NCBI GenBank assembly: GCA_039621445.1
Contig: CP154954.1
Location: 67,366,714-67,430,713, forward strand
Direction of reading: 5' to 3'
Length of the DNA stretch: 64,000 nucleotides
DNA from: Euglena gracilis
Lineage: Eukaryota; Euglenida; Euglenophyceae; Euglenales
Positions 1 through 58,500 of this stretch are shown in pieces. The position numbers and the translations under genes are program-made. The notes below the pieces were generated by a model, which made no database searches, was not told where the DNA came from, and saw nothing but the letters and a program-made list of their open reading frames with translations. The stretch's first letter is position 1; every line of letters starts with the position of its first letter.

Positions 1-262
1 AGGGGGATCCCACAGGATTTGGCCGTTTTTCAGCCTTCCGGAGGGCAAAAAAATCGATTTTTGAAAATTTCCCAAAACCGACGGGGAACTGCACAGACCC
101 ACCCGGGGACCCAAACCAACCATGGGGGACCCCCAAGTGGCCTGTATACACCCCACGTACCCCCGGCCCGTCCGGACCGTTTTGGGGCCCGTACGACGCC
201 CCCCAAAAGGGGGATTCCACAGGATTTGGCCGTTTTTCAGCCTTCCGGGGGGCAAAAAAGCG
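1..262. repeat. Direct repeat pair and dispersed repeat at window start
   Basis: A segment of about 50 bp (GGGGGATCCCACAGG onward) at 3-53 recurs at 210-260. The stretch 115-215 is also found, inverted, at about 39783-39900, so this is a dispersed repeat family. No gene is seen here. Confidence 0.6.
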
Positions 263-1312
263 CCGCGCCAGGCCGGGCCACTGGGCCGCCTGCCGGGCCA
301 GCGGCGGGTCAGGCCGCTGGACCGCCGGCCGTGCCGGGCCATGCCGTGCTGCCGGGCCGCCGGTCGTGTTGGGCCGTGCCGCTGGGCTGGGCCGGGCCGC
401 TGGGCCGACGCCCAGGTCGGGCCAGCCTGGGCCAGGCCAGGCTGGGTTTGGCCGCCGGGCTGCTGGTTGTGCCGCCAGGCCGGGCCGCCGGGCCGCCGGC
501 TCCGCCGGGCCGGGCCAGACCGCTGGGCAGCCTGCCGGGCCGGGCCGGGTCAGGCCGCTGCACCGCCGTCCGTGCTGGGCCGGGCCGTGCCGCCGGGCCG
601 CGCCGGGCCGCTGGGCCGCCCAGGCCGGGCCGTGCCGGACCGGGCCAGGCGGTTTCAGCCGCCAGGCCGGGCCGGGCCGCCGGCTGTGCCGCCGGGCCGG
701 GTCGGTCCGCTGGGCCGCCGGCTGGGCGGGTCAGGCCGCTGGACCGCCGGCCGTGCCGGACCGGGCCGTGCTGCCGGGCCGTGGCGCTGGGCCGCGGGCC
801 AGGCCGGGCCGGCCGGGCGGGTCGGGCCACCGGGCCGATGGCTGTGCTGCTGGGCGCGGTCAGGCCGCCGGACCGCCGGCCGTGCCGCCGGCCGAGCCGC
901 CGGCCGCGCCGTGCCGGACCTTGCCGCCGGACCGGGCCTGGCCGCGCCCCGGCCAGGTCAGCCGGGCCCGCCGGGCCGCTTTCCGCTGGCCAGCCCAGGC
1001 CGTTCAGCGCCGCAGCTTTCTGTGCCGCCAGGCCCTGGGCCGGGCCACCGGGCCTCCGCGCCGGGCCGGGCCGCCTGCCGGGCCGCCTTTCAGGCCGCTG
1101 CACCCGCCTTTCCTGCCTGCCTTTCTGCCGGGCCTTCCGGGCCGCTGGGCCGACGCCCAGGCCGGGCCTTCCGGGCCGGGCCACTGGCTGTGCCGCCGGG
1201 CCCCGGGTCGGGCCACCGGCCGGGCCGGGCTGGGTCAGGCTGCTGGGCCGCCGGCTGTGCCGGGCCGGGCCGCTGGATCGCCGGCTGGGCTGGACCGGGT
1301 AAGGCTACCGGG
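240..1312. repeat. GC-rich degenerate minisatellite
   Basis: About 1.07 kb is built almost only from variants of GGCCGGGCCG, CTGGGCCGCCGG and GGCTGTGCCGCCGG. Open frames run through it on both strands and in several registers, as expected for stop-poor GC repeats, so none is called as a gene. Confidence 0.85.
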
Positions 1313-1486
1313 CAAGCCATAAGCAAATCCATAATTTGAAAGGCTTTTGCGTCTGGCCGGAAAAGGAGATTAATGCAAAAATTGCGACCGCAATGTGAGG
1401 ATGTGGCTCACCACGCTTTTGGGGGAGGGGGGGGGGGTGAGCGAAGCTCACGCGCGTAGCGAAGCTAGCGTCTACTTGTACATACA

Positions 1487-1518
1487 TACATACATACATA
1501 CATACATACATACATACA

Positions 1519-1547
<29 letters not shown>
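1487..1547. repeat. (CATA)n microsatellite, left border of satellite array
   Basis: About 60 bp of perfect CATA repeats lie directly before the first 660 bp unit. The same microsatellite resumes at 7463 after the last unit, so the array sits inside one microsatellite. Confidence 0.9.
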
Positions 1548-1549
<2 letters not shown>

Positions 1550-1550
1550 G

Positions 1551-4500
1551 TTATCCAAATACATTGCCTAAGGCCCGGCCCCTTGTCTGTGTGGCCACCT
1601 TATGGTGTATACTTCGAGGAACGGACCTACGGCTTGAGCAGGCCCCTCCGTTTCCTCCCCGTGCAGCCCCTGGCATGTGTCGACGCCTTGCTGCACGGGC
1701 CCCTGCGCGTGAGTCCACGGGGAGAGCAGGCCCTCTCGCGCGTAGACGCCCGCGCTGTTCGTGGGACATGAGTCGTCGTCCCTCTCAGCGTGGAAGGGGA
1801 CCTGGAATGGACAGGGCAAAGGAAGGGAGGCTCCTCCCCTGTGCTGTTTCAGGTCTCGGGTGCCTGGGACTAGAGTAACCGCTGTTAGCATGCCAAGGCG
1901 ATGCTGTGACCTGGCGGTGTGGGGCTCTGCCTGGCCTTGTGGTGAGTAAGGGCCCGCGACGGGAGGCACCCTGAAAACCTACTGAACCTGTTTCAGTGCC
2001 AGGCGGAGTGACCCAAAGACACGGGGCCACTGGGCTGAACCTTTGGTGTGCCCAGGGATTTGCCGTCCCTGAGTCAGTGGTGAAGGAGGCACCCACCAGC
2101 CGGTTATGCGCCCCCCGACCCTGCCGTCCGGTTACTATTAAACAGGACAGGGGGGCTCCGGACGGACCGGCACCATCCCGGTGGTGCGGGGAGGCCACCG
2201 GGTATGGTTGTTATCCAAATACATTGCCTAAGGCCCGGCCCCTTGTCTGTGTGGCCACCTTATGGTGTATACTTCGAGGAACGGACCTACGGCTTGAGCA
2301 GGCCCCTCCGTTTCCTCCCCGTGCAGCCCCTGGCATGTGTCGACGCCTTGCTGCACGGGCCCCTGCGCGTGAGTCCACGGGGAGAGCAGGCCCTCTCGCG
2401 CGTAGACGCCCGCGCTGTTCGTGGGACATGAGTCGTCGTCCCTCTCAGCGTGGAAGGGGACCTGGAATGGACAGGGCAAAGGAAGGGAGGCTCCTCCCCT
2501 GTGCTGTTTCAGGTCTCGGGTGCCTGGGACTAGAGTAACCGCTGTTAGCATGCCAAGGCGATGCTGTGACCTGGCGGTGTGGGGCTCTGCCTGGCCTTGT
2601 GGTGAGTAAGGGCCCGCGACAGGAGGCACCCTGAAAACCTACTGAACCTGTTTCAGTGCCAGGCGGAGTGACCCAAAGACACGGGGCCACTGGGCTGAAC
2701 CTTTGGTGTGCCCAGGGATTTGCCGTCCCTGAGTCAGTGGTGAAGGAGGCACCCACCAGCCGGTTATGCGCCCCCCGACCCTGCCGTCCGGTTACTATTA
2801 AACAGGACAGGGGGGCTCCGGACGGACCGGCACCATCCCGGTGGTGCGGGGAGGCCACCGGGTATGGTTGTTATCCAAATACATTGCCTAAGGCCCGGCC
2901 CCTTGTCTGTGTGGCCACCTTATGGTGTATACTTCGAGGAACGGACCTACGGCTTGAGCAGGCCCCTCCGTTTCCTCCCCGTGCAGCCCCTGGCATGTGT
3001 CGACGCCTTGCTGCACGGGCCCCTGCGCGTGAGTCCACGGGGAGAGCAGGCCCTCTCGCGCGTAGACGCCCGCGCTGTTCGTGGGACATGAGTCGTCGTC
3101 CCTCTCAGCGTGGAAGGGGACCTGGAATGGACAGGGCAAAGGAAGGGAGGCTCCTCCCCTGTGCTGTTTCAGGTCTCGGGTGCCTGGGACTAGAGTAACC
3201 GCTGTTAGCATGCCAAGGCGATGCTGTGACCTGGCGGTGTGGGGCTCTGCCTGGCCTTGTGGTGAGTAAGGGCCCGCGACGGGAGGCACCCTGAAAACCT
3301 ACTGAACCTGTTTCAGTGCCAGGCGGAGTGACCCAAAGACACGGGGCCACTGGGCTGAACCTTTGGTGTGCCCAGGGATTTGCCGTCCCTGAGTCAGTGG
3401 TGAAGGAGGCACCCACCCGCCGGTTATGCGCCCCCCGACCCTGCCGTCCGGTTACTATTAAACAGGACAGGGGGGCTCCGGACGGACCGGCACCATCCCG
3501 GTGGTGCGGGGAGGCCACCGGGTATGGTTGTTATCCAAATACATTGCCTAAGGCCCGGCCCCTTGTCTGTGTGGCCACCTTATGGTGTATACTTCGAGGA
3601 ACGGACCTACGGCTTGAGCAGGCCCCTCCGTTTCCTCCCCGTGCAGCCCCTGGCATGTGTCGACGCCTTGCTGCACGGGCCCCTGCGCGTGAGTCCACGG
3701 GGAGAGCAGGCCCTCTCGCGCGTAGACGCCCGCGCTGTTCGTGGGACATGAGTCGTCGTCCCTCTCAGCGTGGAAGGGGACCTGGAATGGACAGGGCAAA
3801 GGAAGGGAGGCTCCTCCCCTGTGCTGTTTCAGGTCTCGGGTGCCTGGGACTAGAGTAACCGCTGTTAGCATGCCAAGGCGATGCTGTGACCTGGCGGTGT
3901 GGGGCTCTGCCTGGCCTTGTGGTGAGTAAGGGCCCGCGACGGGAGGCACCCTGAAAACCTACTGAACCTGTTTCAGTGCCAGGCGGAGTGACCCAAAGAC
4001 ACGGGGCCACTGGGCTGAACCTTTGGTGTGCCCAGGGATTTGCCGTCCCTGAGTCAGTGGTGAAGGAGGCAGCCACCAGCCGGTTATGCGCCCCCCGACC
4101 CTGCCGTCCGGTTACTATTAAACAGGACAGGGGGGCTCCGGACGGACCGGCACCATCCCGGTGGTGCGGGGAGGCCACCGGGTATGGTTGTTATCCAAAT
4201 ACATTGCCTAAGGCCCGGCCCCTTGTCTGTGTGGCCACCTTATGGTGTATACTTCGAGGAACGGACCTACGGCTTGAGCAGGCCCCTCCGTTTCCCCCCA
4301 GTGCAGCCCCTGGCATGTGTCGACGCCTTGCTGCACGGGCCCCTGCGCGTGAGTCCACGGGGAGAGCAGGCCCTCTCGCGCGTAGACGCCCGCGCTGTTC
4401 GTGGGACATGAGTCGTCGTCCCTCTCAGCGTGGAAGGGGACCTGGAATGGACAGGGCAAAGGAAGGGAGGCTCCTCCCCTGTGCTGTTTCAGGTCTCGGG

Positions 4501-7457
4501 TGCCTGGGACTAGAGTAACCGCTGTTAGCATGCCAAGGCGATGCTGTGACCTGGCGGTGTGGGGCTCTGCCTGGCCTTGTGGTGAGTAAGGGCCCGCGAC
4601 GGGAGGCACCCTGAAAACCTACTGAACCTGTTTCAGTGCCAGGCGGAGTGACCCAAAGACACGGGGCCACTGGGCTGAACCTTTGGTGTGCCCAGGGATT
4701 TGCCGTCCCTGAGTCAGTGGTGAAGGAGGCACCCACCAGCCGGTTATGCGCCCCCCGACCCTGCCGTCCGGTTACTATTAAACAGGACAGGGGGGCTCCG
4801 GACGGACCGGCACCATCCCGGTGGTGCGGGGAGGCCACCGGGTATGGTTGTTATCCAAATACATTGCCTAAGGCCCGGCCCCTTGTCTGTGTGGCCACCT
4901 TATGGTGTATACTTCGAGGAACGGACCTACGGCTTGAGCAGGCCCCTCCGTTTCCTCCCCGTGCAGCCCCTGGCATGTGTCGACGCCTTGCTGCACGGGC
5001 CCCTGCGCGTGAGTCCACGGGGAGAGCAGGCCCTCTCGCGCGTAGACGCCCGCGCTGTTCGTGGGACATGAGTCGTCGTCCCTCTCAGCGTGGAAGGGGA
5101 CCTGGAATGGACAGGGCAAAGGAAGGGAGGCTCCTCCCCTGTGCTGTTTCAGGTCTCGGGTGCCTGGGACTAGAGTAACCGCTGTTAGCATGCCAAGGCG
5201 ATGCTGTGACCTGGCGGTGTGGGGCTCTGCCTGGCCTTGTGGTGAGTAAGGGCCCGCGACGGGAGGCACCCTGAAAACCTACTGAACCTGTTTCAGTGCC
5301 AGGCGGAGTGACCCAAAGACACGGGGCCACTGGGCTGAACCTTTGGTGTGCCCAGGGATTTGCCGTCCCTGAGTCAGTGGTGAAGGAGGCACCCACCAGC
5401 CGGTTATGCGCCCCCCGACCCTGCCGTCCGGTTACTATTAAACAGGACAGGGGGGCTCCGGACGGACCGGCACCATCCCGGTGGTGCGGGGAGGCCACCG
5501 GGTATGGTTGTTATCCAAATACATTGCCTAAGGCCCGGCCCCTTGTCTGTGTGGCCACCTTATGGTGTATACTTCGAGGAACGGACCTACGGCTTGAGCA
5601 GGCCCCTCCGTTTCCTCCCCGTGCAGCCCCTGGCATGTGTCGACGCCTTGCTGCACGGGCCCCTGCGCGTGAGTCCACGGGAGAGCAGGCCCTCTCGCGC
5701 GTAGACGCCCGCGCTGTTCGTGGGACATGAGTCGTCGTCCCTCTCAGCGTGGAAGGGGACCTGGAATGGACAGGGCAAAGGAAGGGAGGCTCCTCCCCTG
5801 TGCTGTTTCAGGTCTCGGGTGCCTGGGACTAGAGTAACCGCTGTTAGCATGCCAAGGCGATGCTGTGACCTGGCGGTGTGGGGCTCTGCCTGGCCTTGTG
5901 GTGAGTAAGGGCCCGCGACGGGAGGCACCCTGAAAACCTACTGAACCTGTTTCAGTGCCAGGCGGAGTGACCCAAAGACACGGGGCCACTGGGCTGAACC
6001 TTTGGTGTGCCCAGGGATTTGCCGTCCCTGAGTCAGTGGTGAAGGAGGCACCCACCAGCCGCTTATTCGCGCCCCCCGACCCTGCCGTCCGGTTACTATT
6101 AAACAGGACAGGGGGGCTCCGGACGGACCGGCACCATCCCGGTGGTGCGGGGAGGCCACCGGGTATGGTTGTTATCCAAATACATTGCCTAAGGCCCGGC
6201 CCCTTGTCTGTGTGGCCACCTTATGGTGTATACTTCGAGGAACGGACCTACGGCTTGAGCAGGCCCCTCCGTTTCCTCCCCGTGCAGCCCCTGGCATGTG
6301 TCGACGCCTTGCTGCACGGGCCCCTGCGCGTGAGTCCACGGGAGAGCAGGCCCTCTCGCGCGTAGACGCCCGCGCTGTTCGTGGGACATGAGTCGTCGTC
6401 CCTCTCAGCGTGGAAGGGGACCTGGAATGGACAGGGCAAAGGAAGGGAGGCTCCTCCCCTGTGCTGTTTCAGGTCTCGGGTGCCTGGGACTAGAGTAACC
6501 GCTGTTAGCATGCCAAGGCGATGCTGTGACCTGGCGGTGTGGGGCTCTGCCTGGCCTTGTGGTGAGTAAGGGCCCGCGACGGGAGGCACCCTGAAAACCT
6601 ACTGAACCTGTTTCAGTGCCAGGCGGAGTGACCCAAAGACACGGGGCCACTGGGCTGAACCTTTGGTGTGCCCAGGGATTTGCCGTCCCTGAGTCAGTGG
6701 TGAAGGAGGCACCCACCAGCCGGTTATGCGCCCCCCGACCCTGCCGTCCGGTTACTATTAAACAGGACAGGGGGGCTCCGGACGGACCGGCACCATCCCG
6801 GTGGTGCGGGGAGGCCACCGGGTATGGTTGTTATCCAAATACATTGCCTAAGGCCCGGCCCCTTGTCTGTGTGGCCACCTTATGGTGTATACTTCGAGGA
6901 ACGGACCTACGGCTTGAGCAGGCCCCTCCGTTTCCTCCCCGTGCAGCCCCTGGCATGTGTCGACGCCTTGCTGCACGGGCCCCTGCGCGTGAGTCCACGG
7001 GGAGAGCAGGCCCTCTCGCGCGTAGACGCCCGCGCTGTTCGTGGGACATGAGTCGTCGTCCCTCTCAGCGTGGAAGGGGACTCCCCTGTGCTGTTTCAGG
7101 TCTCGGGTGCCTGGGACTAGAGTAACCGCTGTTAGCATGCCAAGGCGATGCTGTGACCTGGCGGTGTGGGGCTCTGCCTGGCCTTGTGGTGAGTAAGGGC
7201 CCGCGACGGGAGGCACCCTGAAAACCTACTGAACCTGTTTCAGTGCCAGACGGAGTGACCCAAAGACACGGGGCCACTGGGCTGAACCTTTGGTGTGCCC
7301 AGGGATTTGCCGTCCCTGAGTCAGTGGTGAAGGAGGCACCCACCAGCCGGTTATGCGCCCCCCGACCCTGCCGTCCGGTTACTATTAAACAGGACAGGGG
7401 GGCTCCGGACGGACCGGCACCATCCCGGTGGTGCGGGGAGGCCACCGGGTATGGTTG
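1551..7457. repeat. Nine-copy tandem array of a 660 bp unit
   Basis: Units start with TTATCCAAATACATTGCC at 1551, 2211, 2871, 3531, 4191, 4851, 5511, 6172 and 6831. Copies differ by only a few bases; copies 7 and 8 carry 1 bp indels and copy 9 lacks 33 bp near 7081. The unit is GC-rich and open on several frames because 660 is a multiple of 3. Each unit contains splice-like signals (CTGTTTCAG, then GTGAGTAAGG, then CTGTTTCAG), so an amplified exon cannot be excluded, but I see no convincing homology. It lies upstream of the first recognised WDR6 exon, probably in an intron or 5' region. Confidence 0.95.
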
Positions 7458-7462
7458 TTATC

Positions 7463-7590
7463 CAAATACATACATACATACATACATACATACATACATA
7501 CATACATACATACATACATACCTACATACATTCATGCATGCATGCATATACACATACATCCATCCATCTATAAACATATGCATATATATT
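7463..7590. repeat. (TACA)n microsatellite, right border of array
   Basis: TACATACA repeats, decaying into CATGCATG, CATCCATC and CATATATA, continue the left-hand microsatellite. They end just before the 3' splice site at 7609-7610. Confidence 0.85.
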
Positions 7591-7610
7591 GTTTTGTTGT
7601 GCTTTCCCAG

Positions 7611-35729
<28,119 letters not shown>

Positions 35730-38689
35730 TGCTTCTCCCTCACACCGCCGGATGGCTTTCCCGGTTCGTTGCTTGCGGACATCATCGGGAAGCTCGAGTT
35801 TGAGAGGAATCATTTGGCAGTCTTGTTCTCCCAGTTTTTCGAGGTGAGGACGAACGCTCCTTCCTTTACTACAACAAATTGGGCATTTGGGAACAGCACA
35901 TAAAACTTCCACACATTTTGGTGTTGTGGGATCCCCAGTGAATAGCGTGACCTCAGGGGCAAGCTTCGCTCTTACCCACAAATGGATAAAAGCTCAGCGA
36001 CCCCGCCCCCTATTTTTCACCCCTTCAGGCTCAGGTCAGGCTGGGGGCGGGGGCGTCAATAACCCCCAATTGGTATTTCTTTCAGCACCTGTGTCCTTTT
36101 GGATTTAGTGCACCATCCACAATTAGGGGGGGCAAATAGGGGGCACAGTATCCCCACTTTTCAACAATGTCACAAAGATCAAATGTGTTCATCATTGAGC
36201 AGTGGAGTTCATCAACACCTTGTTGCCGAACGCCAGAGTTGCATAATCTGATTTCTTTGCATCATTGAAAATCTTTAAAATTGCATGACTGCTTTTCCCC
36301 CCCGAAAAATAAAATTTTTAAAATGGTGGAAACGCTAGGGCCATCGATTCCCCAACGCCCCCGCACATGCCAATTAACGAAAGTTAGGGGCCTACTTTTG
36401 GGAAAGATGATTTTTTCGGACGTTTTTCGCACTCCCTCGAGGCAAACCGACGAGGGAGGAAGGCACCCCGAGGGCGAAGCACAAAGACCTGGCAAGTGCT
36501 CAGAGGGTTCGGGCAAACAACTATTCCAGCTTCGGGGGGAGCAGCCAGCCCGGAAGCTGGCGAAGGGCGAAGATCACACTCTGGAATTTCCCCAGCCCTG
36601 AAAATTCTCAATTCTAATTCAAACTAAAAAAAACATCGCAGTTGAATTTCTTGCCGCCCCTTTAGCTTTTGGCGCTGGAGACTTGAAAATTCTGTTCCTT
36701 GGAAAAGGGAAGGCGAGGAAATTGAACTCTGTCCTTTTTTGCTACTGATCGAAGGGAATTTTTCTTCTTAAAGCACGCGCCCCGAGTCTTTTCCGCCTTT
36801 GGAATTTCCACTGGAAAAAGTGAGTGGCAACAGGGGCCCGAAGCCAGCGTCTCCAGATCTCTAGCGCCCAAAATGCCGGACGGACGGATTGCCTGCGAAT
36901 TTTCTTTTATTCCCTCCAGAGAAAACGGACCAGGCAGGGGAAAGTGCGAGCAGAGGGGGGTAAAGTACAGCCGAGCCCGCGGGCTTACCATTCTGCAAAA
37001 ATTGCCCCCCGTGGCTCCATCTTGGGGACCCACTTTTTCCGGGTCAGCTGGGGACGACACAGGAAAGGGAAGGAAGGGTCCAGGAAGGCGAAACAAAAGA
37101 GGATTTTGTGCCAGACCCAGGGAATTTCTTAAGGACCCCCCGGGGGGGGTCCAGCCTCCGGCTGGCAAAAAGGCTGCTGGCTGGATTTGAGCTGCTGGCT
37201 GGACCCCGGGGGTGGGGGGGGAGAGGGGGGGTCCGGGGCTGGAGGGGGCTGGGCTGGGCTGGGTCGAGGAAAACCAAAATTTTCTAACACATTTTTGCCA
37301 TTTTCGACATTTTTGATGGGTGGAGCTAGATCAAGGCTGGGGGGTTGTGATGGAGGGGCTGTGATGAGGGGGGGAAATGCAAGGATAAGTGAGCTGGGCA
37401 GCCCAGTTGGCTGGCCAGCCTGCAGCCGGCTGGCCCGGCCTTCGGCCGGCTGGCCCGGCCTCCGGCCGGGCTGGACGCAACTTTATTTCACTCGACCCCC
37501 GGGGGGGGGTTGGGGCTCCCAGCCGGGAGTTGGGCTGCCGGCTGGTTTGACCCCCCCCGGGGGGTCGGGTACCCTCTGGCGTATGAAATTCCCTGGCCAG
37601 ACCGATCGAGAATTTTTCAGCGTTTTTTTTTCCGCCGGAAATAGAGGGGAAGACGAGCGGGGGGCCGCGGGCCGCACTCCCTCGAGAAGGGACGCCGGAG
37701 GCGAAGCACAAGGCCTTGCGCTTTTTTTTTGCGCGGCCTCAAAAGGGAAAGAAGGACGGGCCCCACCATCCCGCATTGCGGGGCCGGACTGGCCCCCGGA
37801 AATTGCTCGACACCTCGGGCTCCGCACTTTGCCATTGTGAGGCCATGGCCTCACAATGTCTTTGTGCTTCGCCCTCGGCTCCCCTTCCTCCCTGGTCGGT
37901 TTTCCTCGAGGGAGTACGATTTTCGTGAACCTGGCGGGAAAGAAAGAGAAGATGGCATGGCCACAAAGGGGGGGGGGGCAAACAGCAAAAAACCTAAACA
38001 GTCGGGGGGAAACCGAACCTCGTGGGGGGGGGGGGCCGTTATCATTTGCGCTTTCGGGGAAACAGCATTTTCATGCTGGGTGGTTTTTTTGGGGGGGAGG
38101 AAGATGGCCGCAAAGGTTTAAGACCCCCCCAAGGTCAGGCATAGTTTACCGAAGAGCTCACTTTTGTTTGAGGAATTGCCTTGGCCTATTCCCCCTCCCC
38201 CAAACCTCTCCAGCAATCCATTCCACTTATCGGCTTGAAATTTGCCCCACTCAACTCTGCCGCTCCAGACTATAGAATTTTTCACCCCCCCCAGGGGTCA
38301 CTCCACTTATTGAAAAACCAGTCAGTGACTACCCCCCTGGGGGGGGGGGGTGTCGGCCACTCTGGAATCCAAAGGAAATTTGACCAAAAACATGCAAAAA
38401 AAGCCAAAAAAATCCGGCGTCTTCGGCGCCGGTCACATTTGTGGTTATTTGCCAACCCCCCCCCCCCCGAGGAGGGGGAGTCCGGTACAAAAACCAGTCA
38501 ATCGCTCCGAAAAAAACCAATCACCCCCCCGGGGGTCGGCCATTGCTTAAGTAATTGTCTGCTCCAGACACAAATCCTGTTTGCAAGATACAACGCCTTC
38601 TGCATTGTCTCAGATTCGACACTTGGATGCTTTTGGAACGAGGGAGTGAGGAACTAGAATCTGTCAATGTAACGTGTTGGCCATAAACA
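35730..38689. other. Intergenic region between two convergent genes
   Basis: This 3 kb holds no recognised gene. It contains the hAT-like MITE at 37118-37595 and three copies of a repeat with GGGCGAAGCACAAAG at about 36415-36500, 37665-37720 and, inverted, 37855-37935. Polyadenylation signals were not identified. Confidence 0.7.
37118..37595. mobile_element. hAT-like MITE, family 1, copy A
   Basis: Inverted ends CAGGGAATTTCTTAAG and ATGAAATTCCCTG bound 478 bp with a perfect 8 bp duplication GCCAGACC (37110-37117, 37596-37603). The interior is rich in GGCTGGC and CCGGCC words and matches the copy at 49683. No coding capacity. Confidence 0.88.
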
Positions 38690-57461
<18,772 letters not shown>

Positions 57462-57804
57462 CTGGCAATTCCCAATTCCATAGAAGGCAATGCAGGAGCC
57501 GAGGAAAATGAATTTTTTTTATTTTTGCCCCCCACCACCCCTACCCCCCCCCTCCTCATGCTTGGTGATTTTTCAACAAAAAAAACTGGGGTCAACAAAA
57601 AATTGGGGTTCAAATTATTGTCCAACTACAATTTTCGACTGGTTGGAGGTCTGCCTGATTTTTGGCCAAAAATGGGGGCGATTATCGCCTGGGGAAAATT
57701 ACCGAGTTTCATGGAAACATGGAGGTTCTTGTACGCTGGACGACCACCATCCCCCAAACAGCAGAGTCGAAAATTTTGGTTCTTGAAGGAATGGGGTGAA
57801 GTCA

Positions 57805-57976
57805 GGGTTAGGGCAGGGTTACGGTTAGGGTTAGGGTTTGGTGGCGGTCGCGCAGCGGTCACTAGCCGGAGGGATTTTTATGGGTACTTGTCTGTTAGTC
57901 GATCCACGGCAAAATAGGTCGATCCACACCTATTTTTGGCCTAACCCTAACCCTAAACCTAAACCAAACCCAAAAA

Positions 57977-58010
<34 letters not shown>

Positions 58011-58500
58011 TACTCTCTAGACACTGTGCCAACACCAGCCGTATCTTCTGACCCTTTTTTGTGCTTTCCCTGTCCATCAGTGACCCAATGTAGGGTTAGG
58101 GTTAGGGTTAGGGTTAGGGTCACGTAGCCCTAACCTGGCCCTAGCCCTAACCCTAAACCTAACACTGACCCCTTACCCTAACCCTAATCCTAACCTAAAC
58201 CTAACCCTAGCTCTCTAGACCCTGTGCCAACACCAGCCGTATCTTCTGACCCTTTTTTGTGCTTTCCCTGTCCATCAGTGACCGAAAGTAGGCCAAAAAT
58301 ACGGTTAAGGATAGGGTTAGGGTTAGGGTCACAAAGCCCTAACCTAGCCCCAGCCCTAACCCTAACCCTGACCCTGACCCTGACCCTGACCCTAAACCTA
58401 ACCCTAACTCTCTAGACCCGACACAACAGCCGTATCTTCTGACCCTGTTTTGTGCTTTCCCTGTCCATCAGTGACCCAAAGTAGGCAAAAAATTGGTGTG
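57805..58500. repeat. Interstitial telomere-like repeats with 3-copy tandem unit
   Basis: Tracts of GGGTTA and CCCTAA variants in both orientations alternate with three copies (58012, 58211, 58407; spacing about 196-199 bp) of a unit with CAGCCGTATCTTCTGACCC and TGCTTTCCCTGTCCATCAGT. No gene is seen. Confidence 0.9.

Noticed and set aside
19-1339. Overlapping long ORFs of 291-427 aa rich in Gly, Ala, Arg and Pro
   Set aside because: They lie on both strands and several frames of a GGCCGGGCC minisatellite; the repeat simply lacks stops.
1568-7445. Repeated ORFs of 62-180 aa in each 660 bp unit
   Set aside because: Open on both strands in several frames with no recognised family; the repetition follows the satellite period.
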